64,000 bases of DNA from Ambrosia x helenae (lineage: Eukaryota; Streptophyta; Magnoliopsida; Asterales; Asteraceae), in contig CM061223.1 in the NCBI GenBank assembly GCA_030844895.1, positions 30,866,561 through 30,930,560 of the forward strand. The letters run 5' to 3'. Both the position numbers and the translations under genes were made by a program. The notes beneath the pieces are model-generated. The model had not been told where the DNA came from and searched no databases. It saw nothing but the letters and a program-made list of their open reading frames with translations. Positions 35,380 through 47,400 of this stretch are shown piece after piece (the first letter of the stretch is position 1; every line of letters begins with the position of its first letter).

Positions 35380-36555
35380 GGGGTTATGGTACAAAGGATG
35401 TGTTTTGTGAGAAGGGTGAGAAATAATTTTGGCCTTTAGATCATATTGATGGATGGTTAAGATTAAATGGATGGCAAAGATGTAAATTATGTTATAATCT
35501 AATTAATTAATTGGGGCTTGTGAGGGTATACTTGTCAATACACCAAAAAAACCATTAAACACCTCCTTGATTTAAGGAGTCTCTCTTTCTTATTTACGGT
35601 TATTCATTTCTTTTCTCTCTCTCAAATGGACAATAACAATAACCTTAGCGCAGTTCAAAAAAAAAAAAAAAAACAATAACCTCAGCCATCCTTCTACAAA
35701 TCTATGCCTAGGATAATTAAAATGATGACGTGTGCACTGTGCAATCCATTGGTTGAAGAAGACACACCATATGCAAACATCCAGAGGTGTTTCTCCCATA
35801 TGATTTTCCTTTTTTTTAATGGCTCGGATCTTCTAGAACGGTTAATATGATCTTCCTTTTTTTGAATGGCTATGGACTGTAAATTCTATGGTGATGAAAG
35901 AATGATAGATCCAGATCCGGTGACGTCATTGTGTTTTATCTTTTTCAGTCTCTTTTTTTTATCATTTAGATGACAGTGTGTTATAATGTATTTGTTTTTA
36001 TATCATGCAAAACACAATTTATAGAATATATGGCTGTGTGTTTTATGTTGACCCGATGTTGTTATAACACAATATAGACATTTGGCTTTATGGTTATATG
36101 ATAATGTTAAAACACATACTTAATCCGATTGATGAGTTTGAGTGGAAAAGTTGTCTTGTTATTGTTTGTATGTTTTATGTTTATAAAAAAGTTTTAAAAC
36201 ACAATATACATTGTTTATGTTGGTTGTGTTTTATGGTTATACGATAGTGGTAAAACACAAAACTTAATCCGATGATGATAAAACACAATGTACACAATGA
36301 CGATTTTAGTATTTAGAGAATTCAAGAAATTATAACACAAAACTATAAGATTTGTATGATGCTTGGTTATAAGTTTACAAAACAAAATCTCGATAATCTC
36401 TCCTCATAAATGTGATAATTAATTTTTAAGAAAGTTGATCATTTATAAAATTACTCTATTACCCTTTTTATTTAATTAGATACCTGCCACGTGTCATTCT
36501 CATATGGCTTCTTACCCTTCTCACAAAAATAGGTTTTTGTATCCGAACCTCTACC
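35376..36555. mobile_element. TIR element 1 of the TA-linked chain
   Basis: Left end GGGTGGGGTTATGGTACAAA; right end reverse-complemented GGTAGAGGTTCGGATACAAA. Both continue into TTTTGTGAGAAGGGTRAGAA, so the inverted repeats run about 50 bp with mismatches. TA tracts border both sides. The interior repeats TAAAACACAAT and TTAATCCGAT several times and has no ORF. Confidence 0.72.
35645..35671 (+). mobile_element. 27-bp retroposon tail insertion
   Basis: TTAGCGCAGTTC followed by 15 A sits between perfect copies of AACAATAACC (35635-35644 and 35672-35681). This is the mark of target-primed retroposition that stopped almost at once, leaving only 12 bp of tail plus poly(A). It resembles the TTAGCCGTTC tail of the SINE at 27575. 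Confidence 0.75.
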
Positions 36556-36570
36556 TATATATATATATAT

Positions 36571-36968
36571 AGGAAGGATAAAATGAAAACCCTCTTGAGT
36601 TGAGAAAACCTTTGAAAACCCATGTAAAAAACCATTAATTTTTTTTTGAAAAAAAATAACCAATGTAAAATACATGTTTTTAAGCATTTTGGGTAAAAAA
36701 AAAATAACAAAAGCGCTGATGGGATTTTTTTAAAAAAAAATAAACAAAGTTGCTAAAAAAACATATGTTTTCAGCTATTTACCTATGTTTTTAGCAACTT
36801 TGTTTATTTTTTTTTAAAAAAAAATCCCATCGGCGCTTTTTTTTAGGCCAAAACGCTTACAAACATGTATTTTACATTGGTTATTTTTTTCAAAGAAAAA
36901 AATATTTTTTTACATGGGTTTTCGAAGGTTTTCTCAACTCAAGCGGGTTTTCATTTTATAATTGACCT
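36571..36968. mobile_element. Foldback MITE, TIR element 2
   Basis: Almost the whole 398 bp is an inverted repeat. Left arm AAAATGAAAACCC.CTTGAGTTG is mirrored by the right arm to within a few mismatches, and the arms meet near 36770-36785 around a short loop. TA tracts lie on both sides. A transcript would fold into one long hairpin. Confidence 0.88.
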
Positions 36969-36974
36969 ATATAT

Positions 36975-37016
<42 letters not shown>
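36969..37016. repeat. (TA)n shared by TIR elements 2 and 3
   Basis: About 48 bp of near-perfect TA between two elements, serving as border of both. Confidence 0.9.
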
Positions 37017-37018
<2 letters not shown>

Positions 37019-37185
37019 AGAATTATAAATAGAAAACCTCCTCCAGTTAAAGAAACTTTAGAAACTCATTCTATGGTTGTTGTGTGTCCACGTCCTCCTT
37101 ATTAAATATGTTGTAAAGGGTAGTTTAGGTAACTTGTCTTTTTTATCTTTCCATATCTGCCAAGTTATCCACCCTATACATCTCA

Positions 37186-37222
<37 letters not shown>

Positions 37223-38832
37223 ATTCATCATCTACACAACTCTCCCTCTCTCCTCATTCATTTATCTTCTCCATAACTCTCTATCTTTCTCATTCATCTT
37301 CTTTCTAACAAACCAAACCTTCATCTCTATTGACCGGGTTGTGGTGGTTTGATCTGTAACAAAGACCCATTTTCGTGGTGGTCGGATCTGGGTAACAACC
37401 ACAACATACAATGAATAATCAACCCTTTTTCTCTCTTTTTTGTGATGGGAACCGTGGTGGTTCCTCGTCTACTACTGAATATGGGTTTTATATTTATCAC
37501 TCCCCCCCCACTCTCTCTCATATGTGGTGCGAGTGAAGATCATTGGGAGCTTCGTGAATGGTAAGATCTGGTGTGAGAATCTCATCTCATACATATTGTT
37601 GGTTTTGCATCTGTGTTCTTGAAATCATATTTTTTTCCTACTAATTTTGATAGTGTATGTGCAACTAGTTCATGAATTTCTACTTTTTGGTTACTAAATT
37701 TGATGATTTGTGTGTTGGATCCAGATGTTAGCCATATCAAGATGTTGCTAAATTTCACTTTCTGCAACTATGCATACCTTGGGTGGTGTAAGGTGGAGAG
37801 ATGAAAATTTTCTTCTTCTTTTTTTTTTTTTTATAAAAAGTAATGATAAATTGTTTAGTCTGCAAAGCTTTGGGTGGCGTGAGCAATATCAAGATTTTAC
37901 TATTTTTCATTTTCTTTTTAATAAATTGTTTCACAATAATGAAAAGGCTCTTGGTATATTTTTAATACAATTTCACAATATGTGTTAGCTAATTTATTTT
38001 TTTGTTTTTCATTTATGAGTTTTATTATTTGTTGTTGGTGGTTGCAGTTGAAAAAAGTTATGTAGATAGGGTTTTTTTTATTGGAATCTTGTTACGCTTT
38101 TTTATTTATTATAAAATTTTAATTATTTATATTATTATTTGTTATTTCTGTAGATAGGGTTTTTAATGAAGGTGGAGAAGAACATGAAGATGGTTTGTTA
38201 CAATAAACATTTTTAGTTGGGACATGCTATTTTTTTTTTGTTACAGAAGTAAGCTCGTTTGTTACAGAAAACGTTTTGTAACTTCTAATAAAGTGGGGTT
38301 GTAACACAATTTCAATGTTTTTTTTATTAACATATTTTTGTTATTAACATATTTTTTTGTTTTGAATCTAATGTTTTTTTATTTCTTTTGAATCCATATC
38401 ATGTTACATAAATATTAAATTATGGTATAAGCTGTAACACAGTAACAAAAAGCTGTAACATGCTAGAAGTATAAGTTGTAACACAATTTCAAAAGCTGTA
38501 ACATTTTGCCGTTACAATTACCATGTTTAGTTTATATGTTATGTTATAAAATAATCTGAATATAAAACTAGAAAAAAGTTAAAATTAACTATTAAAAGAG
38601 AGAGAAAAAAGAGGAGAGAGAGAGATGAGCATGTGATGTTGGTAGAAAGTTGTCAGAGAGAGAAGAAAATGTTTGACAAATCTACCCTTTTGTACCATAA
38701 AGTATTAAAATAAAGAATTTTATCAAACTAATAAAGTGGCTTTTAATCTCAACCATAGATCATGTATAATCAATGGTCAGGATTGGGTTTGCAAAGTTTC
38801 TTTAACTCAAGTGGGTTTTCAATTTATTCTCC

Positions 38833-38835
<3 letters not shown>
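37017..38835. mobile_element. TIR element 3 of the TA-linked chain
   Basis: Left end GGAGAATTATAAATAGAAAACC; right end reverse-complemented GGGGGAGAATAAATTGAAAACC. Both lead into AGTTAAAGAAACTTT, giving about 50 bp of imperfect inverted repeat. It has a CT microsatellite (37190-37218) and AGCTGTAACA phrases. No transposase is readable; the frames at 37077-37352 and 37770-37988 show no domain. Confidence 0.7.

Positions 38836-38867
<32 letters not shown>
38836..38867. repeat. (TA)n shared by TIR elements 3 and 4
   Basis: About 30 bp of TA repeats between two element ends. Confidence 0.9.
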
Positions 38868-38872
<5 letters not shown>

Positions 38873-39119
38873 TGGTTCAAATAAGAACCATAGGGTAGTT
38901 AAGAACCACTTTTTAACCATTAATTTTAAAGAGCATGATTGTAAATAACTAGGAGTTTATTTAATTGTTTTAATTAATCTAGGGGTAGTATGGACATTTG
39001 TGAACCCACTAATTTTGCATGTTTCTTGGTAAACAATACCTAAAAAACATTAATCCCACTATACACGTGTATTGACCAAATCAAGAGGACATGTGTATTG
39101 ACCAAATCAAGAGTACATC
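38868..39119. mobile_element. Start of TIR element 4, other end not found
   Basis: Begins GGGTATGGTTCAAATAAGAA right after the TA tract, in the style of element 1. A LINE interrupts it at 39129, and I could not find a matching right end beyond 40187. Confidence 0.5.
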
Positions 39120-39128
39120 AATTTAAGT

Positions 39129-40177
39129 TTTTTTTTGATCGGCAAATTTCACTTTATTTCATTTCACCCAAAATATTTACAAAATTGCTAACTAGTAAGA
39201 TACTAGCCGCAACATACAAGTACGCCAATATAAACTCCTAACAACACGATTTCGATCACCAAATTGTAGTATATTAGATATTCGACACCTCGAAGGCTTT
39301 CCATTTCTCCCAAGTCCATCCAGCCGGTTTGGCTTTGTGACTGACCCATCCGAATGAAGTTGCTTGTAATTCGCCAAATAGACTCTCTACATTCGCTCTT
39401 TTACCCTGAAAAATTGCATCGTTGCGACCTTTCCAAATAATCCAAGAGGCAGCTAGAATAACGATGTGTACCCATTTGCGCTTGTTCTTCAGAATGAATG
39501 TGTTGTCCTGGATATTCAGTAAATCACGAACCGTAAATGCATAGATGGGTGGTATATTACACCACAAACTAACCTTATGCCATAGCCAAGACGCCACATA
39601 GCATGATGTTAACAAGTGATTCGCGTCTTCCTCGCTTCACCACACAACTTGCACTCTGCGGATCCGTGAATGATTCTTCTTTTCAGCAGGCCCTTCCTTG
39701 TAGGTAATCGATCTTGTTCGGCTCTCCAAATAAACACCGAAATCTTCTTTGGGACTCCTTTAACCCATTGAAAAGGGTAAAAAGGAGTCGCGTGAATCTG
39801 TAACATGTTCCTGCACGATGCGACTGAAAAACACCATCTTTTGCCCCAACCCAAGCCCAATGATCCTGATTAGATGATAGAACGGTACGCGCAATCAGTG
39901 CCGAGCACTGATGCAAATCCTTCAATTCAGCGTTAGAACTTGGTGCTCGAATCCAGCCCCACTGCTGAAGACGAGCGGCCACTGTTGCAGATTTACACGA
40001 TTCAATCGCGAACAGATCTGGGTAAATGTCTTTCAGCGGCCCATTGTCCGTCCACCAGTCTAACCAGAATCTGGTCCTTGAACCGTCCCCCACGCTACCC
40101 TTTATATTAACCGCGATGTTCAGCCCTTGGTCTAAGACAGAGCCCCCGACTTTATAAATGGCATTCCAGACTTTATA
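39129..40177 (-). mobile_element. 5'-truncated L1-type LINE
   Basis: Minus strand ends AAATTTGCCGATC then A-rich tail. AATTTAAGT is present at both borders (39120-39128, 40178-40186). The 1.05 kb copied covers the end of ORF2 and the 3' untranslated region. Confidence 0.88.
39274..40120 (-). pseudogene. LINE ORF2 C terminus (RT zinc-binding domain)
   Basis: Minus-strand frames read GDGSRTRFWLDWWTDNGPL, then VPKKISVFIWRAEQDRLPTR, CKLCGEARKT and ILAASWIIWKGRNDAIF. This is the zinc-binding region after the RT of plant L1 elements. The pieces at 39683-40093, 39609-39860 and 39274-39615 are in different frames, so it is broken by at least two frameshifts. Confidence 0.85.
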
Positions 40178-40186
40178 AATTTAAGT

Positions 40187-40747
40187 ATGTGTGCATCGAT
40201 TTACGCATTTTATTGTTGTTAAAATTAAAGCTTTCATAACATATCTATATTTAAAAAAAATTGTTAAGATAAATATATATACATTTACATTAGTGTATAC
40301 ATAAATATACATTAGTGCATACATAAATGTACATTGGTGTACATAAAAGGATTAAAGATTTGTTGTATTTATATGAACGTTGATACCATTTAAGTGGGTA
40401 CATTATAATCTCAAAAAAAATATAGATATGTATACTAGGGTCTTATAAATGTACATTAACATAAACTAGTGGTACTAAAGCGGCGCGTTGCGCCGGGTTA
40501 ATCTTGGTTTCTTTGTATAACTATTACCAAGTTGAGCAAACTCTTGGTTCAAGTTGGGCAACCAGGCTTTCATACATGCGGCTCTTGCCACACCAAAACA
40601 GTGATTTATACCAAATTCATAGTCGTAATGGGAGTTCGATAACCACATAATGATCTTGCTATTCAGTATAATAAGCAACAAAAACATCCATTTAGCCGGG
40701 TCGACTGTTAGCATGTTTTGGCTTTTCAACTGTTAGCATGTTAGCAT
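40187..40747. other. Non-coding, with short tandem repeats
   Basis: A roughly 22-bp unit TACATTAGTGTATACATAAA occurs about three times at 40281-40350. A GC-rich patch GCGGCGCGTTGCGCC lies near 40480. At 40707-40747 are extra scraps of the adjacent Copia LTR (ACTGTTAGCATGTTTTGGC). No gene. Confidence 0.55.
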
Positions 40748-40847
40748 GGGAGAAGTATGTTGTAAGGACTGTTTATTGTGTGGGTCAACTGTTAGCATGT
40801 TTTGGCTTTTCAATCATCTGTTCTTCTCCAGGTCAGCAGACCCAACA
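40748..40847 (-). repeat. Truncated 3' LTR of SIRE-like Copia
   Basis: The 100 bp match 54018-54117 closely, ending in GACCCAACA against GACCTAACA. A purine tract (minus strand CTAGGGGGGAGAT) adjoins at 40848-40860. The remaining 585 bp of the LTR are missing, so the element is cut at its 3' end. Confidence 0.85.
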
Positions 40848-43800
40848 ATCTCCCCCCTAGAACAGATGATGCCAAAACTCAGCTTTATTTACTGATCTTT
40901 ATTCCTCATCAGACTTTCTCTGATTTGACCTTTGAATTGTAGTTCAAAGTTCAGAGCATATAAGTCTTCTTCATCTCTTTCAAGCTCTAGATTTAGCACT
41001 GTTTGAAGATCATTTGCACATAGGCTGTATGCATCATCCATGCTAATTTTCTGAACTCTTCCATCTGACCTGAGCAGAGTCAATTCATGGTTGTCTTTGT
41101 TGACTTTCCATTTTAGAATTTTTGAGTCAGTGGATTTGCTGAGATGAACTTTTATTTGGGATGAGTTAGGTGATGGAGGTCTTCCAATGAGTTCCCTGAG
41201 TTTCTCTGTTGTGGGATCAGAGAAGAAATGTATCTAATTGAAGAGCCCTTCTTTTATAAATGTATCAGCAAACTTCTTCTGATCTTCTTCTGATCTTCTT
41301 CTGACATTTCTTTCTTTTTCTTGAACTGTCTTCTTGCAGCAGCTGATAGATCAGAAGTTTCAAGTAAGCTGTCTAAGGTAAAAGTCTGCTGGGGTCTCTT
41401 CATCAGTGGCTTATCAGGATAGACAGGTTTTCTAGGTAGGCTGGGATCCTTCTTTCTGTTTTCCTCAAGACTCTTGTATGTCTCAACTAGCCTCAGCTCA
41501 GACCATTTAGCAACATACCTCATCTCCCCATAATTAGCAACTACTATCTCTTGTCTCATTCTTTTAAACTTTAAGGCTCTGACTGGGTCTCTGCCTTTGC
41601 CAAAATTAGGAGCAGAGACTTTAGCTTTGGGGTCTTTGGCCAACTCTTCTATTCTGAGAAGTTCTTCTCTTAGTGCATGAGTGGTCCAGCCAGCAAACTG
41701 CTTTTTGGTTGCTTTATATGGCTTGGTTGCCAAGATCTGTTCCAGAAGAGAATCCCCAACCTCCTTTTCCAAGTCAACACTGAGAGGCATGGAAGACATG
41801 GAGTTGCTCAAGGTCTTAGCAAAGTCCTCAATCCTTCTGAGTTTGCTAAGCTCTGCTGAATGGATGCCCTGAGCAGTCCTGTCATCCTTCCCTTTGCATC
41901 TCTCCTTAATGATGGCATCTGCCTGTTCACCCTTGTATTTAAGATATGTATCAATGTTTAGGGGAACAGGGAAATTTGGGAGAGAAGGGAAAGATCTGTC
42001 AGATGGTTGTTCAGTATTGTAAAAGGATTGTAATTCCCCCTTGAGAAGATCAAGTTCAAGGGGATACTGAACAACCAATGGTGTAATGGTTGGTGGTGGT
42101 CTATGGGATCTGAAATTGGATGTGTGTGGTGAGAATGATGAGAGTGGAATAGCTGTAATAGGGGTGGATTGTGTAGTTGAGGTGGTATTTGGTGATGTGT
42201 GTATGTTTTCATCCTGTACAACAAAGGTTGATTTTCTCTTCCTTGTGTACAAGATTTTAGGGGATGGTGATGTGGAAGCAGTGGTTGGATTAACATCTGT
42301 TGACCTTTTAGTAGGACCAGCAGATGTTTGGGATTTGGTTGGTGATGTAGGTTTGGGTGTAGGTTTGGTGGTTGTATGTTCAGATGTGTTTGTAGGTTTC
42401 GGTGCAGTGGTTTCAGTGGTTTGGGTGGCAGTAGTTTTATCAGTGGTTTAGGGAGCAGTGTTTTGGGTGGTTTCAGTGTTTTGGGTGGTTTCAGTGGTTT
42501 GGGTGGTAGTGGTTGTAGCAGCAGTGGGTTTGTCAACAGAGGTTTTTAGCTTAGATGGTGGTTTTCTGACATGTCTAGCAGGCATTTTCATCCTTTTTGA
42601 GGATCCCACATCTTCAACTCCTGCTGTTGTTCCTTCTTGAGGTTCACCAACAACTCTGCTTTAGCTTCCAAGGTGTCAGCCCTTTTTTGTTTGGCCTAAG
42701 TAGCCTTTTCAGCTTCTTTGTTTGCAGAGTTGTCTACTGCTTTGCTTTTATCAGTGGTTTGTTGTGGTTGTTGTGGTGCTGATGGTGTTGCTTGTTGATG
42801 TTGTTGTGGTGCTGTTTGACTAGCCTCTGGTTTGTTGGCAGACTTGGCTTTACCCTTTTTAGAAGGTGGACAACCAAAGGGATCTAGCTTTGGTAGCCTA
42901 TCTCTGCCACTCTCCCCCTTTTTGGCATCATCAGCCGTGAAATCATCATCATCTTCATCCCTGAGAATGGTGGTAGGGGCAGAGCCAGTGGTCTTCAGCA
43001 GGTGATCTTTAATGGCTTGAATGTCTGCATGTGTATCTTTGTACCTTGCATCCACCATGTTTCTGATTTCAGCCATATATGTTTCATGGGTCTGATCAGC
43101 TAGTTTTCTGTGAGCTATGATGATGGGGGGAACGGATTTCCATAGCTCACTAGCTATATCAGCTGTTGATGGTTGACTTTTGGTATTGAACCCAGTATAA
43201 GCTTGACATCAGATTTGATGTCAGCTACAGCGGTTTCAATTGCTTGAACTCTGTCCGTCAATTCTTGGTATTTTGACCCATCTCCTAAGTTAATAGGATC
43301 ATCTGAGTCCCTACCAGTGGTAGTTTTACCTGATTCAGTCCTAAGAGGTGAATCAGATGCCCCTTTTTCTTGGTTCTGGGGACTTCCAACTGATTTTGGG
43401 GACACTATAGTGGCCTCATCTGTTGTTGCCTTCAAAGAAGTCTTAGTGATGTAACCACTGTCCTGAGGTGAGACAATGGTCTCTACTTCAGTAGTGGCTG
43501 CTTCATTTGAAAACTCACCTAGAGTTGCATTGAACTCAGGTGGTGTAACCTCCTCTACTGTTTGTGGGATGGCAGATTGAATGTTCTCAGGACTAGTTAC
43601 TTGTGGGGTATGCTCTCAGTGATAGGTGAAAGATAGGAACTGGGATTTTCCTGAGTTTTCTCAATTGCCTCAAACAGAGGTTGAAAGGTTTGTGGAACAT
43701 GATGTGATGGTGAGGGTGGAGGAGTAGCAAGAGAATTAGCCCTGGGAGAGGGGCTTGTGATCATATGGTCAAGTGACTCATATGTATCATGATGTGGTTC

Positions 43801-44427
43801 CCCTTGCCTTACAACATGATCCTTTTGTGAGGATTCATGAGGAGTTTAGTCAGGTTGAGGTATGTCCAACTGTTGTGAGGAAGTAACAACAGTGATTTCT
43901 GGTTGCTTTGGTGGTGCAACAGAGTTATCTTCTGGTACCTCATCATCCAGAAGTCTCATTTGTGGTTGAGTGGTGGTTTTTGTGGATGGACGTTTTCTTT
44001 TGGAAGTGACTGGTGTGGGTTTCACAGCACTGGATGTAGTGCCATTATCACCAGGAGCAGTGGGCTCAACAACAGAGGTTTTGACAACAGTTGTTGTCTT
44101 TGTCCTCTTTGTTTGTGTTTTTGAAACTTTGGACACTTTTGACACTTTTTCTTGGGTGATTCCACCCAGCATTCTAGTGAAAGTTTCATCAGTTAAGCTT
44201 TTCATTTGCATTGCCTCACCCTTTTTGAAAACTTTTTCTGGTAAGACCTTTTGTAGGATTACACTAAGAATTCTTGGGTAAATTAGAAAAGCATTGTTTG
44301 ACCCAGACTTAATTGCTTTCACATTTGACACTAGGTCCATAAACAATCCCTGGAAAAGATTGAAGTCAGAGTTTGACAACATGGCATAACCCAGATATTG
44401 CATCCTTAATGGGATTTCATTGAAGGA
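40848..44427 (-). pseudogene. Extra 3' ORF of SIRE-like Copia, distal part
   Basis: Continues after the insertion in SFNEIPLRMQYLGYAMLSNS, then a Lys/Thr-rich linker (KVSKVSKVSKTQTKRTKTTT) and low-complexity Pro/Thr/Gln segments. Frames 43846-44427, 43154-43435, 42696-43076, 41254-42252 and 40889-41083 are consecutive pieces separated by stops or shifts. SIRE/Maximus-type Copia elements carry such an extra ORF after RNase H. It is sometimes called envelope-like, but I see no clear signal peptide or membrane segment here. Function unknown. Confidence 0.65.
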
Positions 44428-47400
44428 TGTCACACCACGCCTATGGTGGAAACACGTGGCGCGACGGTTCAAGAGGATTAAGCCAAGATTAATGCAAATC
44501 ACAAGTAATTAAAGAAACGGGTCATTTATTCAAGCGTCGAAAAACATGTTGTTTATTCATACATAATTAAAAATTGTTTTAAGACAAATAAGGAGGCTCC
44601 TCAACTATATCCCGATTTCCTTGGGATAGAGAGACGAGACCTCTTCAAAACATCCAACGCCCAGTTTAGAGATTCCCCCGACCCTGCTTGCCATGTCGTC
44701 CTTCATCTATCAATTACCTGAAAGATATGTTTAAAAATTTGTCAATATATAAATATTGGTGAGTTCATAGGTTTTAGTTTAATAAAACTTTATCTCATGG
44801 GAATTTCCTTGTTATGACAATTTATAGGAGTTGCAAGTTCCTACAATTCTACTTGAGCCTATAACCAAACCAAGACAAATAATAATGCCCCGCCCCAAGT
44901 CGTTACTCGGTATTCCTACGACTTGATTTCAGAATACGTGCACCCCAGGCATACGCCGATGCATAATCGACGCTATCGATTAGGGGTGGGCCTTGTCAGG
45001 CACCAATAGTACTATCCAAATATTCCTTCGGTTTCACTTTCCTGAATTAATGATTATAGTAGAGAGGTCTCAACCCCGAGTGGCGATCACAACTCAAGTA
45101 TCCAACCCGTCAAACAATTCCCAACATATCTTTCCCCCGTAAAAACGTTAAATAGTTTAGAAATGGGGCCGTGAGACTCACCTGAAACTGTGCTCGGCTC
45201 AAAGAAGAAAATAGCAAATTTTGCGGTCTCGCACCTACAAACGTCCTAGACGTATAAGTCACTACACCTATAGTGCATGTGCCTTGGCAAGTTGTACACC
45301 CAACTCCCCGGCCACGTATTATCCAAATTCCCGTTTAATTAGTCTCGTATCCTAGGTTCGTTGGCGATGGATTACCCTTTTCTTACAAGTCATATATTAT
45401 TCTTGTCCATATTCTTTGTAGCTTGTATACTATTATTCTCGACACGACTCTACCCAACGTATAATTAGTTTCCCATTTAAATAATTATACTTAGGATCGT
45501 TTCGCTCGATATAATATGATTTCTTATTACCCGATCCGACTTACTTTGCCACATATTTATTTTCCCATTTAAATAAATATGCTAAGTTCTTGTCGTTTGG
45601 TAATATATTCTTAACGCCCGACTCGACTCACCATGCCGTACATTTACTTTCCCATTTAAATAAATGTACTAGGATCTTGTCGGTATTCACATGTTCGTAG
45701 ACATACTTCACCTACTCGTCTCGGTTTTCCTTCTCTCTTATCTACTTTCCCATTCAAATAGATATACTAGAATTTCGTCGAGACGAGCATGTGTACATAT
45801 ACCAATGCGTGAATTTTCCTTGTTAAGTCCATGTGTCGTTTAGCGTTTTTAATTCATTACGTTATGTTTTCTCCCACGAATATTCTTTCTAACACTTAGG
45901 AAAGTGTTACATAAGTTTCACCCGTGTTATGTATATTTTATTTCCTTAATATATATATATTTTCATCTTGCCGTAATGACATTTTTCTCATATGTCCGTT
46001 TATCCGTTTTCGTTAGTTCATGTAACTAAGTCCGTTAGTTAGCTTTTTCCACATTTTTCTTCCAATATGCGTTCTATGGAAATATTATTCATACTTCCAA
46101 TTCCGAACGTATATTTCTTGGAAAAATATACTTTTGTATTTTTAGTCCAACTCGTTAACTTGTATTCCAAAAATGTTTCCGATACTTTTATATTCCCATT
46201 TATATAAAAGTATCCATTTTTGTACAAGTGTTCCCAAGTCTTTACTAATATTTTATAAAACCTTTATTTTTATAAAATCCTTATGTTAACTTAACCTCCT
46301 ATTTTTATAAAACTTCTATTTTTATAAAAATACCTCTTTCAAAATATACATAAGTAGGTTTCTCATGTTTATCAAAACTACACTTGGAAAAACTATTATT
46401 TACATTTTTGACACCGAACTTTCCGTGAACACATTTTTGGACCAAAGTTTCTAAAATACATATTTTAGTTCCTCAACTTTCTAAGTTACAATATTAGTCC
46501 CTTAACTTATACTTGTTGCATTTTTCATCTCATCTTTCAAGGTTTGCATTTTCCTTCCAAATTAGTGGACTTTGAAGAATCATATTTTCCATGTTTGGTT
46601 ATTTTTACACCATTTCACTTTTAATAGTCTTTTATTCCATTATTAATGCTATTAACATGTGGGTTTCATGTTTTTATCCAATCTATTAAATTTTCACTCA
46701 TCCAAGTGAGTAGACTTTGAACATGTAACTTTTTCATTCATGATCATCTAACACATTCTAATATATTTTTGACATTAACTAGTCATCTTATGATGATTAA
46801 AATCATCTTTTATCATATTCAAGTCCTTTTCACAAATCATGTTCCAATCATCACCCAACTCAAGTGTATGTACACATTTCTATATTTTCTTAAAATGTCA
46901 CATTATTAATATCAAATCCAAGTTTTATCCATATTATTATTCTTCCATTTTTATTCTTGTAAGATACATTATCCTTTATGTTTCAAAACCATATTTCACC
47001 CATCAATGTACAACTTGCTCTTAAGAACACATAATATGAACATTAACAATCAAAACAAGGTAAAACTTACTACTAGCTCAAGGCTAGGGAAGACAAGAAC
47101 CTTGGATTGGATGGGGTTTAGTGTGTTCTTCCAAAGGGTTAAGCTCCAAGCTCTTGAAACACACAATGGGGTTTTGAAGGATAATGATCTAGAGGTGATT
47201 TGGTAGTGTAAAAATTGTAAGAAGAATGTATATGGAGGGGTGTAAGGCTACGGCCACAAGGAGAAGAAGAAGAAGTTTTTGGATTTTGATTCAAGTATTC
47301 TTACTAGTGTGTATATAATATCCCTTCCAAATCTCCAAAGATTACCCAATATCTTGTCTTGGATTATGGAAGATTCAAGGGATTATGTAAGATCACAAAA

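Noticed and set aside
42086..42451. 121-codon plus-strand ORF rich in Val and Gly
   Set aside because: It is the antisense shadow of the Pro/Thr-rich extra ORF of the Copia element.
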